DNA from: Jiella sonneratiae
Lineage (GTDB): Bacteria > Pseudomonadota > Alphaproteobacteria > Rhizobiales > Rhizobiaceae
Direction: 5' to 3'
Assembly: GCF_017353515.1 (NCBI RefSeq)
Contig: NZ_JAFMPY010000005.1
Location: 212,612-276,611, forward strand
Length of the DNA stretch: 64,000 nucleotides
Shown: one piece after another, positions 28,954 to 38,115 of the stretch
Numbering within the stretch: the stretch's first letter is position 1
Layout: every line of letters starts with the position of its first letter
Notes under the pieces: generated by a model
Told to the model about the DNA's origin: nothing
What the model saw: only the letters and a program-made list of their open reading frames with translations
Databases searched by the model: none
Program-made: the position numbers and the translations under genes

Positions 28954-29196
28954 ATGAACTGGCTCGCCCTCGCCAGCATACTGGGTGCCGCCTTCGCCGT
29001 CGCCTTCGGGGCGATCGGCCCGGCGCTCGCGGAAGGGCGCGCCGTCGCGGCCGCGCTCGACGCCATCGCCCGCCAGCCGGAGGCCGCCTCGACCATCTCG
29101 CGGACCCTCTTCGTCGGCCTCGCCATGATCGAGACGATGGCGATCTACTGCCTCGTGGTGGCGCTGCTCCTGCTCTTCGCCAACCCGCTGGTCTGA
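28954..29196 (+). CDS. atpE: N-ATPase Fo c subunit with sodium-type ligand set
   Basis: An 80-aa hairpin c subunit. Helix 1 has GAIGPALAEGRAVAAALDAI and helix 2 has LFVGLAMIETMAIYCLVVAL. Besides the essential ion-carrying Glu of helix 2, there is a second Glu in helix 1 (ALAEG), a Thr directly after the key Glu and a Tyr four residues later. This is the Glu/Gln...Glu-Ser/Thr...Tyr pattern linked to Na+ binding in known Na+ F-ATPases. The protein is short with a conserved polar loop (IARQPEAAS). Na+ specificity is an inference. Confidence 0.92.
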   Translation: MNWLALASILGAAFAVAFGAIGPALAEGRAVAAALDAIARQPEAASTISRTLFVGLAMIETMAIYCLVVALLLLFANPLV

Positions 29197-29203
29197 GACG
29201 GCG

Positions 29204-29947
29204 ATGACCCTCGACTGGTGGACCTTCGGCTTCCAGACCGTCAACGTCCTGATCCTCGTCTGGCTGCTTTCCCGCTTCTTCTTCAAACCGCTGGCGGCGA
29301 TGATCGCCGCCCGGCGGCAGGCCGCCGCCGCCATGCTCGCCGAGGCCGACGCCGCCCGCCGCAAGGCGGTCGACGCTGCCGCGGCGATCGAGACGACGCG
29401 GGCGGGCTTTGCCGGCGAACGCGCCGGCATCCTCGATGAGGCGCGGACCGAGGCCGAGGCGCTGCGCCAGGAGATCCTCGCAAAGGCGAAGGCCGAGGCG
29501 GCGAAGACCGAGAGCGACGCCGAAGCCGCCATCGCCGGCAGGGTCGACGCCCAGAGGCGGGCGTTCGAAGAGGAGGCCGCGCGGCTTGCCGTCGACATCG
29601 CGGCGAAGCTTCTCGGCCGCATCCGGGCGCCGGCGCTGAGCGGCGCCTTTCTCGACGCGCTCGTCGAGGCGGTCGCGGGGCTGCCCGAGAGCGAGCGCCG
29701 GGCGATCGCCGCCAACGGCGCGCATTTTACCGCCGTCAGCCCCGCGCCGCTCGATGCCGAGGAACGGACCCGCTGCCGCGACCGGCTCGCGCAGGTTCTC
29801 GGCCGTGCCCCGGCGCTCGATTTCGCCACCGATCCGGGGCTGATCGCCGGCCTCGAACTGAAGGGCGAGCATCTGACCGTCGCCAACAGCTGGCGCGCCG
29901 ATCTCGACGCCGTGCGCGCCGAACTCGCCCGCTCGAAGGACCGGTGA
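29204..29947 (+). CDS. atpF: N-ATPase Fo b subunit with delta-like C-terminus
   Basis: A 247-aa b subunit, longer than the usual ~160. It has one N-terminal membrane helix ([20 protein letters not shown]) and a long Ala/Glu/Arg coiled coil (about residues 30-140). The C-terminal region (about 145-247) ends in [20 protein letters not shown], resembling the delta subunit end that contacts F1. No separate delta (atpH) gene exists in this operon, as is typical for N-ATPases, so this protein probably supplies the whole peripheral stalk. Confidence 0.9.
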   Translation: MTLDWWTFGFQTVNVLILVWLLSRFFFKPLAAMIAARRQAAAAMLAEADAARRKAVDAAAAIETTRAGFAGERAGILDEARTEAEALRQEILAKAKAEAAKTESDAEAAIAGRVDAQRRAFEEEAARLAVDIAAKLLGRIRAPALSGAFLDALVEAVAGLPESERRAIAANGAHFTAVSPAPLDAEERTRCRDRLAQVLGRAPALDFATDPGLIAGLELKGEHLTVANSWRADLDAVRAELARSKDR

Positions 29948-31497
29948 CCATGGCGAGCGGAACGGCGGAGACCGCGGGCGCGGCGGACTGGGCGAAGCGG
30001 GCGAGACGACGCCTCGGCGCGGCCGGGATCGGCGCCAGGGCGCGGCAGATGGGGCGGGTGGAGGAGATCGGCGACGGCATCGCCATGATCTCGGGGCTGG
30101 CGGAGGCGCGGCTCGACGAGCTTCTGGATTTCGGCGGCGGCCGCTTCGGCTTCGCGAAGGTGCTCGAGGAGGAGAGGATCGGCTGCGTTCTGCTCGACGC
30201 CGGCGCCGGCGTCGAAGCGGGAGATGCGGTGTGGGGGACCGGCGACGTGGTGCGCGTGCCGGTGGGCGAGGGGCTGCTCGGCCGCGTCGTCGATCCGCTC
30301 GGCCGGCCGCTGGACGGCAAGGGCGAAATCGCCGCATCAAGCTTCGCGCCGATCGAGCGGCCCGCCCCGGCGATCACCGAGCGCGACGCTGTCACGCGGC
30401 CGGTCCAGACCGGGACGCTGGTGCTCGACGCCCTGTTCGCCCTCGGCCGGGGGCAGCGCGAGCTGATCATCGGCGACCGCGCCACCGGCAAGACCACCGT
30501 CGCGGTCGATGCGATCGTCGCCCAGAAGGCCAGCGACATGATCTCGGTCTATGTCGCGATCGGCCAGAAGAGCGGCAATGTCCGGCGGGTGATCGAGGCC
30601 CTGCACGACCACGGCGCGCCGGAGCGCACGATCGTCGTCGTCGCGAGCCCCTCCGACGCGCCGGGCCTGCAATGGATCGCGCCATTCGCCGGCATGACCA
30701 TCGCCGAACATTTCCGCGACCGCGGCCAGGATGCGCTGATCGTCCTCGACGACCTCACCAAGCACGCCGCGACCCATCGCGAGATCGCGCTTCTGACCCG
30801 CCAGTCGCCGGGCCGGGAGGCCTATCCGGGCGACGTCTTCTACGTCCATGCCCGGCTTCTGGAACGGGCCGCGATGCTCTCGAAGGAAAGGGGCGGCGGT
30901 TCGCTGACGGCGCTTCCCATCGCCGAGACGGACGCCGGCAATCTCTCGGCCTACATCCCGACCAACCTGATCTCGATCACCGACGGCCAGATCGTGCTCG
31001 ACGCCAGGCTGTTCAACGAGGGGCAGAAGCCGGCGATCGACGTCGGCACCAGCGTTTCGCGCGTCGGCGGCAAGACCCAGGCGAAGGCGCTGCGCGAGGC
31101 CGCCTCCACCATGCGCCTCGACTATGCGCAGTTTCTGGAGCTTGAAATGTTCACCCGCTTCGGCGGGCTGGCGGATGCGCGGGTGAAGGACCGCCTGAAA
31201 CGCGGCGCGCGGATCCGCGCGATCCTCGGCCAGCGTCCGTTGCGGCCCTACCGGCTCGCCGCGGAGGTGGCGCTGGCGACGGCGGTGCAGTCCGGCATCG
31301 CCGACGCCGTCCCGCTCGACCGGCTGGCCGCCTTCGTCGAGGCGGTCGGCAGCCGGATCGAGGCGGAGGCCCCGGCCTTGGTCGCGCGGATCGAAACCGG
31401 GGGCGAGCTGGACGGCGAGGGCCGGCAGGCGTTGCGGGCATGGCTCGCCGGGCTTTCCGGGACGTTTTCCGGCAAGGAGCGGGCGGCGGATGAGTGA
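29944..31497 (+). CDS. atpA: N-ATPase F1 alpha subunit
   Basis: An alpha subunit of about 517 aa. Its P-loop reads [17 protein letters not shown], followed by [40 protein letters not shown] and [20 protein letters not shown]. The Arg-finger region is [20 protein letters not shown]. The N-terminus is divergent from housekeeping AtpA. The start may be the GTG overlapping atpF (GTGA, used here) or the ATG two codons later (29950). It is the non-catalytic nucleotide-binding subunit of F1. Confidence 0.93.
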   Translation: MTMASGTAETAGAADWAKRARRRLGAAGIGARARQMGRVEEIGDGIAMISGLAEARLDELLDFGGGRFGFAKVLEEERIGCVLLDAGAGVEAGDAVWGTGDVVRVPVGEGLLGRVVDPLGRPLDGKGEIAASSFAPIERPAPAITERDAVTRPVQTGTLVLDALFALGRGQRELIIGDRATGKTTVAVDAIVAQKASDMISVYVAIGQKSGNVRRVIEALHDHGAPERTIVVVASPSDAPGLQWIAPFAGMTIAEHFRDRGQDALIVLDDLTKHAATHREIALLTRQSPGREAYPGDVFYVHARLLERAAMLSKERGGGSLTALPIAETDAGNLSAYIPTNLISITDGQIVLDARLFNEGQKPAIDVGTSVSRVGGKTQAKALREAASTMRLDYAQFLELEMFTRFGGLADARVKDRLKRGARIRAILGQRPLRPYRLAAEVALATAVQSGIADAVPLDRLAAFVEAVGSRIEAEAPALVARIETGGELDGEGRQALRAWLAGLSGTFSGKERAADE

Positions 31498-32332
31498 GCG
31501 CCTCTCCGACGTCGCCGCGAGGATCGAAGGCGTCCGCCAGCTCGGAAGCGTCGTCAGCGCCATGCGCGGCATTGCCGGCGCCCGCATCCAGAAGGCGCGG
31601 GAGGAGCTGAAGGCCGTCGACGCCTATGCCGCGATCGTCGAAGCGGCGCTCGGCCGCTCGCTGGCTCTCCTGCCGCGGCCGGCGCCGGGGAGCGGCGCGG
31701 CCGAAGGCCGCACGGTGCTGATCGTCTTCGCCGGCGAGCAGGGTTTTGCCGGGGCGTTTTCCCAAAAGGTGCTGACGGCGATCGCGGGCGACGACGGGCC
31801 GGTCTTCCTCGTCGGCTCGCGGGGCGCCGCGCATGCCGCCGAGCGGGGCATCGCGATTGCCTGGCAGCGGGCGATGCCCGCGCGGTCCGACGGCATTCCC
31901 AAGCTTGCCAGCGACCTCGTCGACGCGCTCTATCCCGACATCGCCGCCGGCCGGACGGGCGCCGTCGACACCGTCTATTGCGAGGCGTCGCGGGCGGGCG
32001 ATCTGTCGATCCTGCGTCGCCGGCTGCTTCCTCTCGATCCGGACGTTCCCGGCGCCGCCGACGAAGCCGTCGAGCCGCTCCGCAACCTGCCGCCGGAAAC
32101 CCTCGTCGCGGAGATCACCGCGGAGTTTCTGCACGCCCGGCTGATGCGCGCCGCGCTGCACGCCTTCGTCGCCGAAAACCAGGCGCGGATGAGTGCCATG
32201 GCCGCTGCCCGGCGCGACGTCGACCGGCGCCTCGCAGAACTCGGGGCAGCCTTTCGCCAGGTTCGTCAGGAGGCGATCACCGCCGAGATCATCGAGCTGG
32301 CCACCGGCACGGCGGCCAGCTCCTCGGCTTGA
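31490..32332 (+). CDS. atpG: N-ATPase F1 gamma-like subunit
   Basis: A 280-aa gamma-type central shaft protein. N-terminal helix: [20 protein letters not shown], then [19 protein letters not shown]-terminal helix: [20 protein letters not shown] and [19 protein letters not shown], the part that rotates inside the alpha/beta ring. The central Rossmann-like domain is degenerate compared with housekeeping AtpG, normal for N-ATPases. It overlaps atpA by 8 nt and ends the operon, 18 bp from the convergent MaoC-FabI gene. Confidence 0.88.
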   Translation: MSERLSDVAARIEGVRQLGSVVSAMRGIAGARIQKAREELKAVDAYAAIVEAALGRSLALLPRPAPGSGAAEGRTVLIVFAGEQGFAGAFSQKVLTAIAGDDGPVFLVGSRGAAHAAERGIAIAWQRAMPARSDGIPKLASDLVDALYPDIAAGRTGAVDTVYCEASRAGDLSILRRRLLPLDPDVPGAADEAVEPLRNLPPETLVAEITAEFLHARLMRAALHAFVAENQARMSAMAAARRDVDRRLAELGAAFRQVRQEAITAEIIELATGTAASSSA

Positions 32333-32350
32333 GGCGCCGCCGCGTGCGCC

Positions 32351-33634
32351 TCATGCCAGGATGTGTTCGCCGCCGTCGACCGGGATGACCGTGCCGGTGA
32401 TCCGCCGCGCCGCGTCCGAAACCAGGAAGGCGGCGAGATTGCCGACGTCGCCGATCTCGACGAGATGGCCTTCGGGCGCCCGGGCGGCAGCCTTTTCCAG
32501 AAGTTCGTCGAAGCGGTCGAGGCCGCTCGCCGCCCTCGTGCGGATCGGCCCGGGCGAGATCGCATGCGCCCGGATGCCCTTCGGGCCGAGTTCCGCCGCG
32601 ACGTAGCGCATGGCGCTTTCGAGCGCCGCCTTCACCGGACCCATCAGATTGTAGTTCTCGACCACGCGCTCCGAGCCGTAGAAGGAGACGGCGAGAAGGC
32701 AGCCGCCCTCACTCATCAGCGGTTCGGCGAGATGCGCCATGCGGACGAAGGAGTGGCAGGAGACGTCCATGGCGAGCGCGAAGCCGGCCGGGGAGGAATC
32801 CGTCACCCTGCCGTGGAGATCCTCGCGCGGGGCGTAGGCGATCGAATGGAGCAGGAAGTCGAGGCCGCCCCATTCGGCCTTCACCCGCTCGAAGACCGCT
32901 TCGAGCTGGCCCGGCTCGCGCACGTCGCAGGGCATGACGAGGTCGCAGGGCAGCGTGTCGGTCACGGACCTGACGAAGGGCTCGGCCTTGGCGTTGACGT
33001 AGGTCGCGGCGAGCTTGGCGCCGGCCCTGGCGAAGGCCGCGGCGCAGCCGGAGGCGATGGAGTGCTCGTTGGCGATGCCGAGGACGAGGCCGCGCTTGCC
33101 GCGCAGGTCGACGATCGGCGGCTCGCTGGCGACGCGCCGCCCGAGGTGGATTTCGGGCAGGACGACGCGCGGCCGCCGGATCTTCGCCGTCGGCGCCCGC
33201 ACATGCGCCGTGCCGATGATCACCGGGGCGCCGTCCTGATTGGTGCAGAGACAGTCGAGGAAGAGATCGGGCTTGCCGTCGTCGGCCTTCTTGGTGACGG
33301 TGAGCGTCGCCGTCACCGTGTCGCCGATCGAGACGGGCCGCAGGAATTTCAGCTCCTGCGACAGATAGATCGTGCCCGGCCCCGGAAGCCGGGTGCCGAG
33401 GACGCTGGAGATGACGCCCGCCCCCAGCATGCCGTGGGCGACGACGTGGTGGAACATGTCGGTCGCCGCATAGGCGGGGTCGAGATGGGCGGGATTGACG
33501 TCGCCGGAGACGAGGGCGAACAGCTCGATGTCCTCTTGCGTGATCCTGCGGGAGAGGCTGGCCGAGTCGCCGACGGCGATCTCCGCGAAGGTGCGGTTCT
33601 CGATCGTCGCCCGGCCGGCGAGGGGATCGCTCAT
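32351..33634 (-). CDS. MaoC-like hydratase / FabI-like enoyl reductase fusion
   Basis: A 427-aa two-domain protein. Residues ~10-150 are a MaoC hot-dog hydratase with the active-site segment FALVSGDVNPAHLDPAYA and VAHGMLGAGVISSVLG. Residues ~170-427 are an SDR of the FabI type: GKRGLVLGIANEHSIASGCA, SIAYAPREDLHGRV, and the catalytic Tyr-x6-Lys in ENYNLMGPVKAALESAMRYV. In many proteobacterial low-oxygen clusters MaoC is instead fused to a phosphotransacetylase and FabI is separate; here they are joined directly. The likely reactions are hydration/dehydration and reduction of enoyl thioesters, possibly feeding or draining PHA precursors. The start ATG (33634) fits the MaoC start. It is 10 bp downstream of phaC. 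Confidence 0.9.
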   Translation of the reverse strand: MSDPLAGRATIENRTFAEIAVGDSASLSRRITQEDIELFALVSGDVNPAHLDPAYAATDMFHHVVAHGMLGAGVISSVLGTRLPGPGTIYLSQELKFLRPVSIGDTVTATLTVTKKADDGKPDLFLDCLCTNQDGAPVIIGTAHVRAPTAKIRRPRVVLPEIHLGRRVASEPPIVDLRGKRGLVLGIANEHSIASGCAAAFARAGAKLAATYVNAKAEPFVRSVTDTLPCDLVMPCDVREPGQLEAVFERVKAEWGGLDFLLHSIAYAPREDLHGRVTDSSPAGFALAMDVSCHSFVRMAHLAEPLMSEGGCLLAVSFYGSERVVENYNLMGPVKAALESAMRYVAAELGPKGIRAHAISPGPIRTRAASGLDRFDELLEKAAARAPEGHLVEIGDVGNLAAFLVSDAARRITGTVIPVDGGEHILA

Positions 33635-33644
33635 GGCTCGGCCC

Positions 33645-35417
33645 TCAGTGCTCGTGGACGTAGGTGCCCGGCGCATCGGCGATCGCCGGATGGCGCTCCG
33701 AGCCGGTCGGCGGCGGCACGATCTCCTCGCCCGAACGGGCGGCGAGCCATGCGAACCAGGCCGGCCACCACGATCCGTCGCGCCGTTCGGCCTCGCCGCA
33801 CCACTCGTCCGGCCCGACATAGCGGCCGTTTGCCGGGCGCGTCTTCATCCGGAAGCGCCGGTTCGGATGGCCGGGCTCCGAGACGATGCCGGCATTGTGG
33901 CCGCCGGAGGTGAGGACGAAGGTGATCTCGGCGTCGCTGAGGAGATGGATCTTGTGCACCGAGCGCCACGGCGCGACGTGGTCGGTCTCGGTGCCGACGA
34001 CGAAGAACGGCACGTCGATGTCGCTCACCGCGACGGGTTTCCCCGCGACCTCGAACCGGCCTTCGGCAAGGGCGTCTTCGAGGAAGAAGCGGCGGAGATA
34101 TTCCTCGTGCATCCGCGCCGGCATCCGCGTGCCGTCGGCATTCCAGGCCATCAGGTCGCTGGCATGTTCGCGCTCGCCGAGAAGATAGCTGCGGATGAGC
34201 CGCGACCAGATCAGGTCGTTGGAGCGCAGAAGCTGGAAGGCGCCGGCCATCTGGCGGCTGTCGAGGGTTCCGCGCTCGCGCATCACGTCGGCGAGGAACG
34301 CCACCTGGTCCTCGGTGATGAAGATCTGCAGCTCGCCGGCCTCGGTGAAATCGGTCTGGGCACAGAGCAGCGTGACGCTCGCCAGCCGCGCGTCGCCGTC
34401 GCGCGCCATGGCGGCCGCGGCGACGGTGAGGAGCGTGCCCCCGAGGCAGTAGCCGCAGGCATGCACCTTCGCCCCGCCGCAGATATCCTCGACGGCGGCG
34501 AGCGCCGCCATCACCCCCTCGCGGCGATAGTCGTCGAAGCCGACGTCGCCGAGCTCGGGCCCCGGATTGCGCCAGGAGATGGCGAACACCGTGTGTCCGG
34601 CCGCGACGAGATGCCGGATCAGCGAATTTTCCGGCGACAGATCGAGGATGTAGTATTTCATGATCCAGGCCGGCACGATCAGCACCGGCTCGCGCGCCAC
34701 GGTCTGCGTCGTCGGGCGGTACTGGATGAGTTCGATGAGCCGGTTGCGGAAGACCACCTTGCCCGGCGTCGCGGCGAGATCCCTGCCGACGACGAGGGCG
34801 GCCGGATCAGCGGGGCGCCCGTTCAGCGCCTCGGCGAGATCGGTGGCGAAATTCGCCGCGCCGTCGACGAGGTTGGATCCCATGGTCGCGACGGTCGCGT
34901 CGATGACTTCCGGATTGAGGCACGGGAAGTTGGTCGGCGAGGCGACGTCGGCGAACTGGCGCGCGGCGAAGGCGACGATCCGCTGGTGCCTCTTGGCAAG
35001 GCCCGGCAATTCGCGGGTCGCCTCGGCCCACCAGTCCTCGCCGAGCAGGAAGGCCTGGCGGTAGAGCGAATAGGGCATCGTCTTCCAGGCCTCGACGGCG
35101 AAGCGGCGGTCGTTCGCGGCCGGCTCGATCACCTCCTCCCCGGCGCAGGCGCGCAGGAACTTCTGCCAGTTGACCACCGCATGTCCGGCGAGTTCGGCCC
35201 GCCGCCACGGTGCGTTGGCGAGATGCAGGGCCCAGTCGGCCACCGCCATGCCGAGGCCGGAGGGCGACAGCCCGCCGGTGAGCCGCCCCTCGAAGGCATG
35301 CAGCCGCCCGTCCGGGCCGGCGGCATCGTCGCGGCCGGGGGCAGGGTCGGGCAGGGCTTCGCAGGGGGCCGGGAGACGCTCCGACGCGACCTGCACGGCG
35401 TTCGTGAACTGGTTCAA
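33645..35417 (-). CDS. phaC: polyhydroxyalkanoate synthase (PhaC type)
   Basis: A 590-aa PHA synthase, which polymerises 3-hydroxyacyl-CoA on granules. The lipase-like box HACGYCLGGTLL carries the nucleophile Cys (Cys324). The general Asp is in VVGTETDHVAPWRSVHKI and the His in LTSGGHNAGIV. The PHA-synthase N-domain (ASPTNFPCLNPEVIDATVAT; NPTNF-like) is present. The length fits class I enzymes. No phaE/phaR partner or phaAB genes are adjacent, and its neighbour is the MaoC-FabI fusion. FNR-like boxes lie upstream, suggesting carbon and reductant storage under oxygen limitation. Confidence 0.92.
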   Translation of the reverse strand: MNQFTNAVQVASERLPAPCEALPDPAPGRDDAAGPDGRLHAFEGRLTGGLSPSGLGMAVADWALHLANAPWRRAELAGHAVVNWQKFLRACAGEEVIEPAANDRRFAVEAWKTMPYSLYRQAFLLGEDWWAEATRELPGLAKRHQRIVAFAARQFADVASPTNFPCLNPEVIDATVATMGSNLVDGAANFATDLAEALNGRPADPAALVVGRDLAATPGKVVFRNRLIELIQYRPTTQTVAREPVLIVPAWIMKYYILDLSPENSLIRHLVAAGHTVFAISWRNPGPELGDVGFDDYRREGVMAALAAVEDICGGAKVHACGYCLGGTLLTVAAAAMARDGDARLASVTLLCAQTDFTEAGELQIFITEDQVAFLADVMRERGTLDSRQMAGAFQLLRSNDLIWSRLIRSYLLGEREHASDLMAWNADGTRMPARMHEEYLRRFFLEDALAEGRFEVAGKPVAVSDIDVPFFVVGTETDHVAPWRSVHKIHLLSDAEITFVLTSGGHNAGIVSEPGHPNRRFRMKTRPANGRYVGPDEWCGEAERRDGSWWPAWFAWLAARSGEEIVPPPTGSERHPAIADAPGTYVHEH

Positions 35418-35473
35418 CGCATGCCTCCGATCTCGTTCCGGCCCGTTCCTAGCCGCCGCCCCGGCGGCAGGCT

Positions 35474-35487
35474 TTGCGATAGATCAA
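35474..35487. promoter_or_regulatory. FNR/FixK-like box (weak, phaC side)
   Basis: TTGCGATAGATCAA has one perfect half-site (ATCAA) and one with two differences from TTGAT-N4-ATCAA. It lies 57 bp upstream of the phaC start, in the divergent region shared with the host-attachment gene. Its position fits activation of phaC. Confidence 0.55.
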
Positions 35488-35544
35488 GGGTCCGCATCCC
35501 CGCCCCCGCACCCCCGCACTCGCGCGCATCGCGGCGGGGAGGGT

Positions 35545-35558
35545 TTGATCTCGCTCAA
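35545..35558. promoter_or_regulatory. FNR/FixK-like box (strong, host-attachment side)
   Basis: TTGATCTCGCTCAA matches 9 of 10 consensus positions. It is 71 bp from the weaker box and 72 bp upstream of the host-attachment gene. With the perfect box before the N-ATPase, it groups these transcripts into one oxygen-responsive set. Confidence 0.7.
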
Positions 35559-35629
35559 GGCGAAGCGCGCGAAGACGCGGTGGGATACGCTTCGATAGCG
35601 GCCGAAGCCGCCCTGGCGGAGTTGCGAGA

Positions 35630-36034
35630 ATGATCCTTCCGAACGGTGCGATCGTCGCCGTTGCCGACGGCACGACCCTGAAGCTCTTTCGCAATCGTGC
35701 GGCGGAGCCCCACATCGATCTCGCGGTCTGGGACGACCCGGAGATCGCGGCGAAGAATCCGGGTTCGGGCGGCCGGCATCGCCTGAGTTCGGCCAATCCC
35801 GATTCCGATCGCGGCGCCGAGGACGGCTTCGCCGCCGGCATCGCCGCCTGCCTCAACCAGATGGCCCTCGACCACGGCTTCGACCATCTGTTCCTCATCG
35901 CCGACCCGCGCACGTTGGGCGAGTTGCGTCGGCACTTCCACCCGAGGCTCCGCTCGAGGATCGTCGGCGAATTGTCCAAGGATCTCACCGCCCATCCGGC
36001 CGAGGACGTGGCGGAGGCGATCCGGCGGGCATGA
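35630..36034 (+). CDS. host attachment family protein (AtsA-like)
   Basis: A 134-aa protein of the 'host attachment' family (related to archaeal/bacterial RF1-like baeRF domains): LPNGAIVAVADGTTLKLFRN, then FDHLFLIADPRTLGELRRHF and IVGELSKDLTAHPAEDVAEA. Despite the name, these proteins are cytosolic, and in low-oxygen clusters they accompany PHA and universal-stress genes. Its role is unknown. An upstream FNR-like box and a 4-nt overlap with the following cytochrome gene indicate an oxygen-controlled operon. Confidence 0.88.
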   Translation: MILPNGAIVAVADGTTLKLFRNRAAEPHIDLAVWDDPEIAAKNPGSGGRHRLSSANPDSDRGAEDGFAAGIAACLNQMALDHGFDHLFLIADPRTLGELRRHFHPRLRSRIVGELSKDLTAHPAEDVAEAIRRA

Positions 36035-36384
36035 GGGGGAGAACGCGCATGCGAGGCAACCTTGCGGCCACCGCGATGCACGGCCTTCGAACCGCGCTGG
36101 CGTTCTGCCTGCTCGCGCCCGGCATCGTCCATGCCGGGCCGAGAGGCGATCCGGCGGAGGGCAGGCGGCTTGCCGAACGCTGGTGCGCCAACTGCCACAT
36201 CGTGTCGCCCGAGCAGCGCGCCGGCACCGCCGACGTCCTGACCTTCGAGGCGATCGCGAGGAAGACCACCGACTTCGATGCCCTCGCGGCCTTCCTTGCC
36301 GATCCGCATCCGGTCATGGCCGACATCGGCCTGACGCAGCGCGAGATCGCCGATCTCGTCGCCTATATCGCCAGCCTCCGCTGA
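36031..36384 (+). CDS. small periplasmic cytochrome c
   Basis: A ~117-aa protein with an N-terminal signal peptide (LRTALAFCLLAPGIVHA), one heme-binding motif CANCH near residue 52 and a plausible distal Met ligand in DPHPVMADIGLT, followed by the class I C-terminal helix EIADLVAYIAS. It is a monoheme electron carrier in the periplasm. The ATG overlaps the host-attachment stop (ATGA); a second ATG at 36049 could be the true start. Context suggests use under low oxygen. Confidence 0.87.
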   Translation: MRGRTRMRGNLAATAMHGLRTALAFCLLAPGIVHAGPRGDPAEGRRLAERWCANCHIVSPEQRAGTADVLTFEAIARKTTDFDALAAFLADPHPVMADIGLTQREIADLVAYIASLR

Positions 36385-36427
36385 GCGCTGGCCGTCGCGG
36401 CCGACAAACTTCGCGCTGCGTTCCGCA

Positions 36428-37060
36428 CTATCCGTGATTGCGCGCCCTGGCCTTGGCGAGCGCCGCCTTGACGTCCTCCATCCGCGGCACGCCGGGAAAC
36501 AGCACCGTGCCGGCGACGAAGGCCGGCGTCCCGCTGAAGCCGAAGCCGTCGGCCTGGGCGTAGTTGCGGCTCAAGAGCCCGTCGATCGCCGCCTTGTCGC
36601 GCCGGTAGTTCTCCTTCAGCACGGCGATCTTGAAGCCGGCCCCGACCAGCGTGTCGTCGATCATCTTGGTGGTGAGACGGCCCCTCGTCTTCATCAGCGC
36701 GTCGAGCGCCTGCGGCCGGTATTTGCCGGCGGCGAGCGTCAGCTGCGAGGCATAGACCGACTCGTCCCCGAAGATCGGCCAGTCCTTCAGGAGATAGCGG
36801 ACGTTCCCGTCCTCGCGGACGAGCCTGCCGACGTCGGGATAGATCTTCTTGCAGTAGGGGCACTGGAAGTCGAAATATTCGACGAGATTGACGTCGCCGC
36901 GCGGATTGCCGAGGACCGGCGCGCCGGGATCGCCGAACACTTCCTGCGGCGTCGGGTCCGGCGGCATGCCGGCGGCCTTCGCCGCGCCGATTGCCGCTGC
37001 ACCGAAGGCCGCGGTGGCGCCGACGAGGAAGCCGCGACGGCCGAGCGTCGGATGATGCAT
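36428..37060 (-). CDS. DsbA-family thiol:disulfide protein
   Basis: A 210-aa thioredoxin-fold protein with active site CPYC in VEYFDFQCPYCKKIYPDVGR and the cis-Pro loop GFSGTPAFVAGTVLFPG. The N-terminus RRGFLVGATAAFGAAAIGAA looks like a twin-arginine export signal, with cleavage after AKAAG or so. It acts on periplasmic disulfides. AGGAGAATTCGC precedes the ATG at 37060, which decides the start; open frame continues upstream without homology. It is convergent with the cytochrome c gene and could serve cytochrome maturation, but this is only contextual. Confidence 0.9.
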   Translation of the reverse strand: MHHPTLGRRGFLVGATAAFGAAAIGAAKAAGMPPDPTPQEVFGDPGAPVLGNPRGDVNLVEYFDFQCPYCKKIYPDVGRLVREDGNVRYLLKDWPIFGDESVYASQLTLAAGKYRPQALDALMKTRGRLTTKMIDDTLVGAGFKIAVLKENYRRDKAAIDGLLSRNYAQADGFGFSGTPAFVAGTVLFPGVPRMEDVKAALAKARARNHG

Positions 37061-37510
37061 GCGAATTCTCCTTTTTGGTGATGGCCGAAGCGTCGCCCGG
37101 ATGGGCGATCGCGCGAATCTGCGGGCCGGGCACGGCGATCGGCCCGAACTCCCACGCGAGAGAAGAGATGCCGTCGGTGCGTCGCCGATCGCGCCTTCTC
37201 TGCAGCGATCGTCCTGACGCGATTGCCTTGGGCGGCCGGTCGTCCCGATTCTCGTCGTCCCGATTTTCCCGTCCCCCGCCTTTCTCGGCCCCGACTTTCT
37301 CGGTCCCGATACGGGAGCCGGGAGGGCCGCCGGCTCTGCGGGGTCTTTCCGCCATCCCCGCAACCGGCACGGTCCTTGCGGTTCGTCGCGCGGCGGCAAA
37401 GTGTTACGTCCGCCTTGCAATCGAAGGGCCGCCGGGCTTCGCCCGTGTCTTTCGCCCGCCGCCGTCTTCGGCGACAAGAGGAGGGCCACGAGAGAAGGAT
37501 CGTCATCACC
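37061..37510. other. 450-bp intergenic region between dsbA-like and methyltransferase genes
   Basis: No gene is supported. A stretch at about 37225-37320 contains degenerate pyrimidine-rich repeats of the type TCCCGATTCTCG / TCCCGATTTTCCCG. The region must hold the divergent promoters. AGGAGGGCCACGAGAGAAGG near 37480-37500 is purine-rich leader of the methyltransferase. Confidence 0.4.
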
Positions 37511-38110
37511 ATGATGGACTGGGACGAGCGCTACCGCAGCGAGGACTACGTTTTCGGCACCCTCCCCAACGCCTTCCTGAAACGCGAGGCGGGCCGGCTG
37601 CCGGCGGGCGGCGCGGTTCTCGCGGTCGCCGACGGCGAGGGGCGGAACGGCGTCTTCCTCGCCGAACGCGGTTTCGACGTGACGGCGGTCGACGCCTCGA
37701 GCGAGGGGCTGGCCAAGGCGAAGCGTCTCGCCGATCGGCGCGGCGTCGCGCTTCGGCACCAGAAGGCCGATCTCATCGCCTGGGACTGGCCGCTCGAAGC
37801 CTTCGACGGCGTCGTCGGCATCTTCATCCAGTTCGCCCCGCCCGGGGAGCGGGCGATCCTCTTTGAGGGAATGCGGCGGGCGCTGCGGCCGGGCGGCATC
37901 CTCATGCTCGAAGGCTACCGGCCCGAGCAGGTCGACTACGGCACCGGCGGCCCCCCGACCCGCGAGAACATGTATACGCGGGCTCTTCTGGAAGAGGCCT
38001 TCGCCGGCTTCGACATCCTTCTCCTCGAAGAATACGACGCCGAGATCGAAGAGGGCGCCGGCCATCGCGGCCGCTCCGCACTGATCGATCTCGTCGCCCG
38101 CAAGGGCTGA
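37511..38110 (+). CDS. class I SAM-dependent methyltransferase
   Basis: A 199-aa methyltransferase of the small TehB-like group. N-terminus MDWDERYRSEDYVFGTLPN, SAM motif I AVLAVADGEGRNGVFLAERG, acidic motif II VTAVDASSEGLAKA, motif IV FDGVVGIFIQF and LRPGGILMLEGYRPEQ. The substrate is unknown; relatives act on small nucleophiles (tellurite, thiols, halides). Two ATGs (37511, 37514) are possible. It converges on the YeeE/YedE genes, 5 bp away, next to a sulfur detoxification block, so a thiol or chalcogen substrate is conceivable. Confidence 0.85.
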   Translation: MMDWDERYRSEDYVFGTLPNAFLKREAGRLPAGGAVLAVADGEGRNGVFLAERGFDVTAVDASSEGLAKAKRLADRRGVALRHQKADLIAWDWPLEAFDGVVGIFIQFAPPGERAILFEGMRRALRPGGILMLEGYRPEQVDYGTGGPPTRENMYTRALLEEAFAGFDILLLEEYDAEIEEGAGHRGRSALIDLVARKG

Positions 38111-38115
38111 CGGCA

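Noticed and set aside
37225..37320. Tandem repeat or sRNA in TCCCGATT-rich stretch
   Set aside because: Units are of unequal length and poorly conserved; no promoter plus terminator pair is visible.
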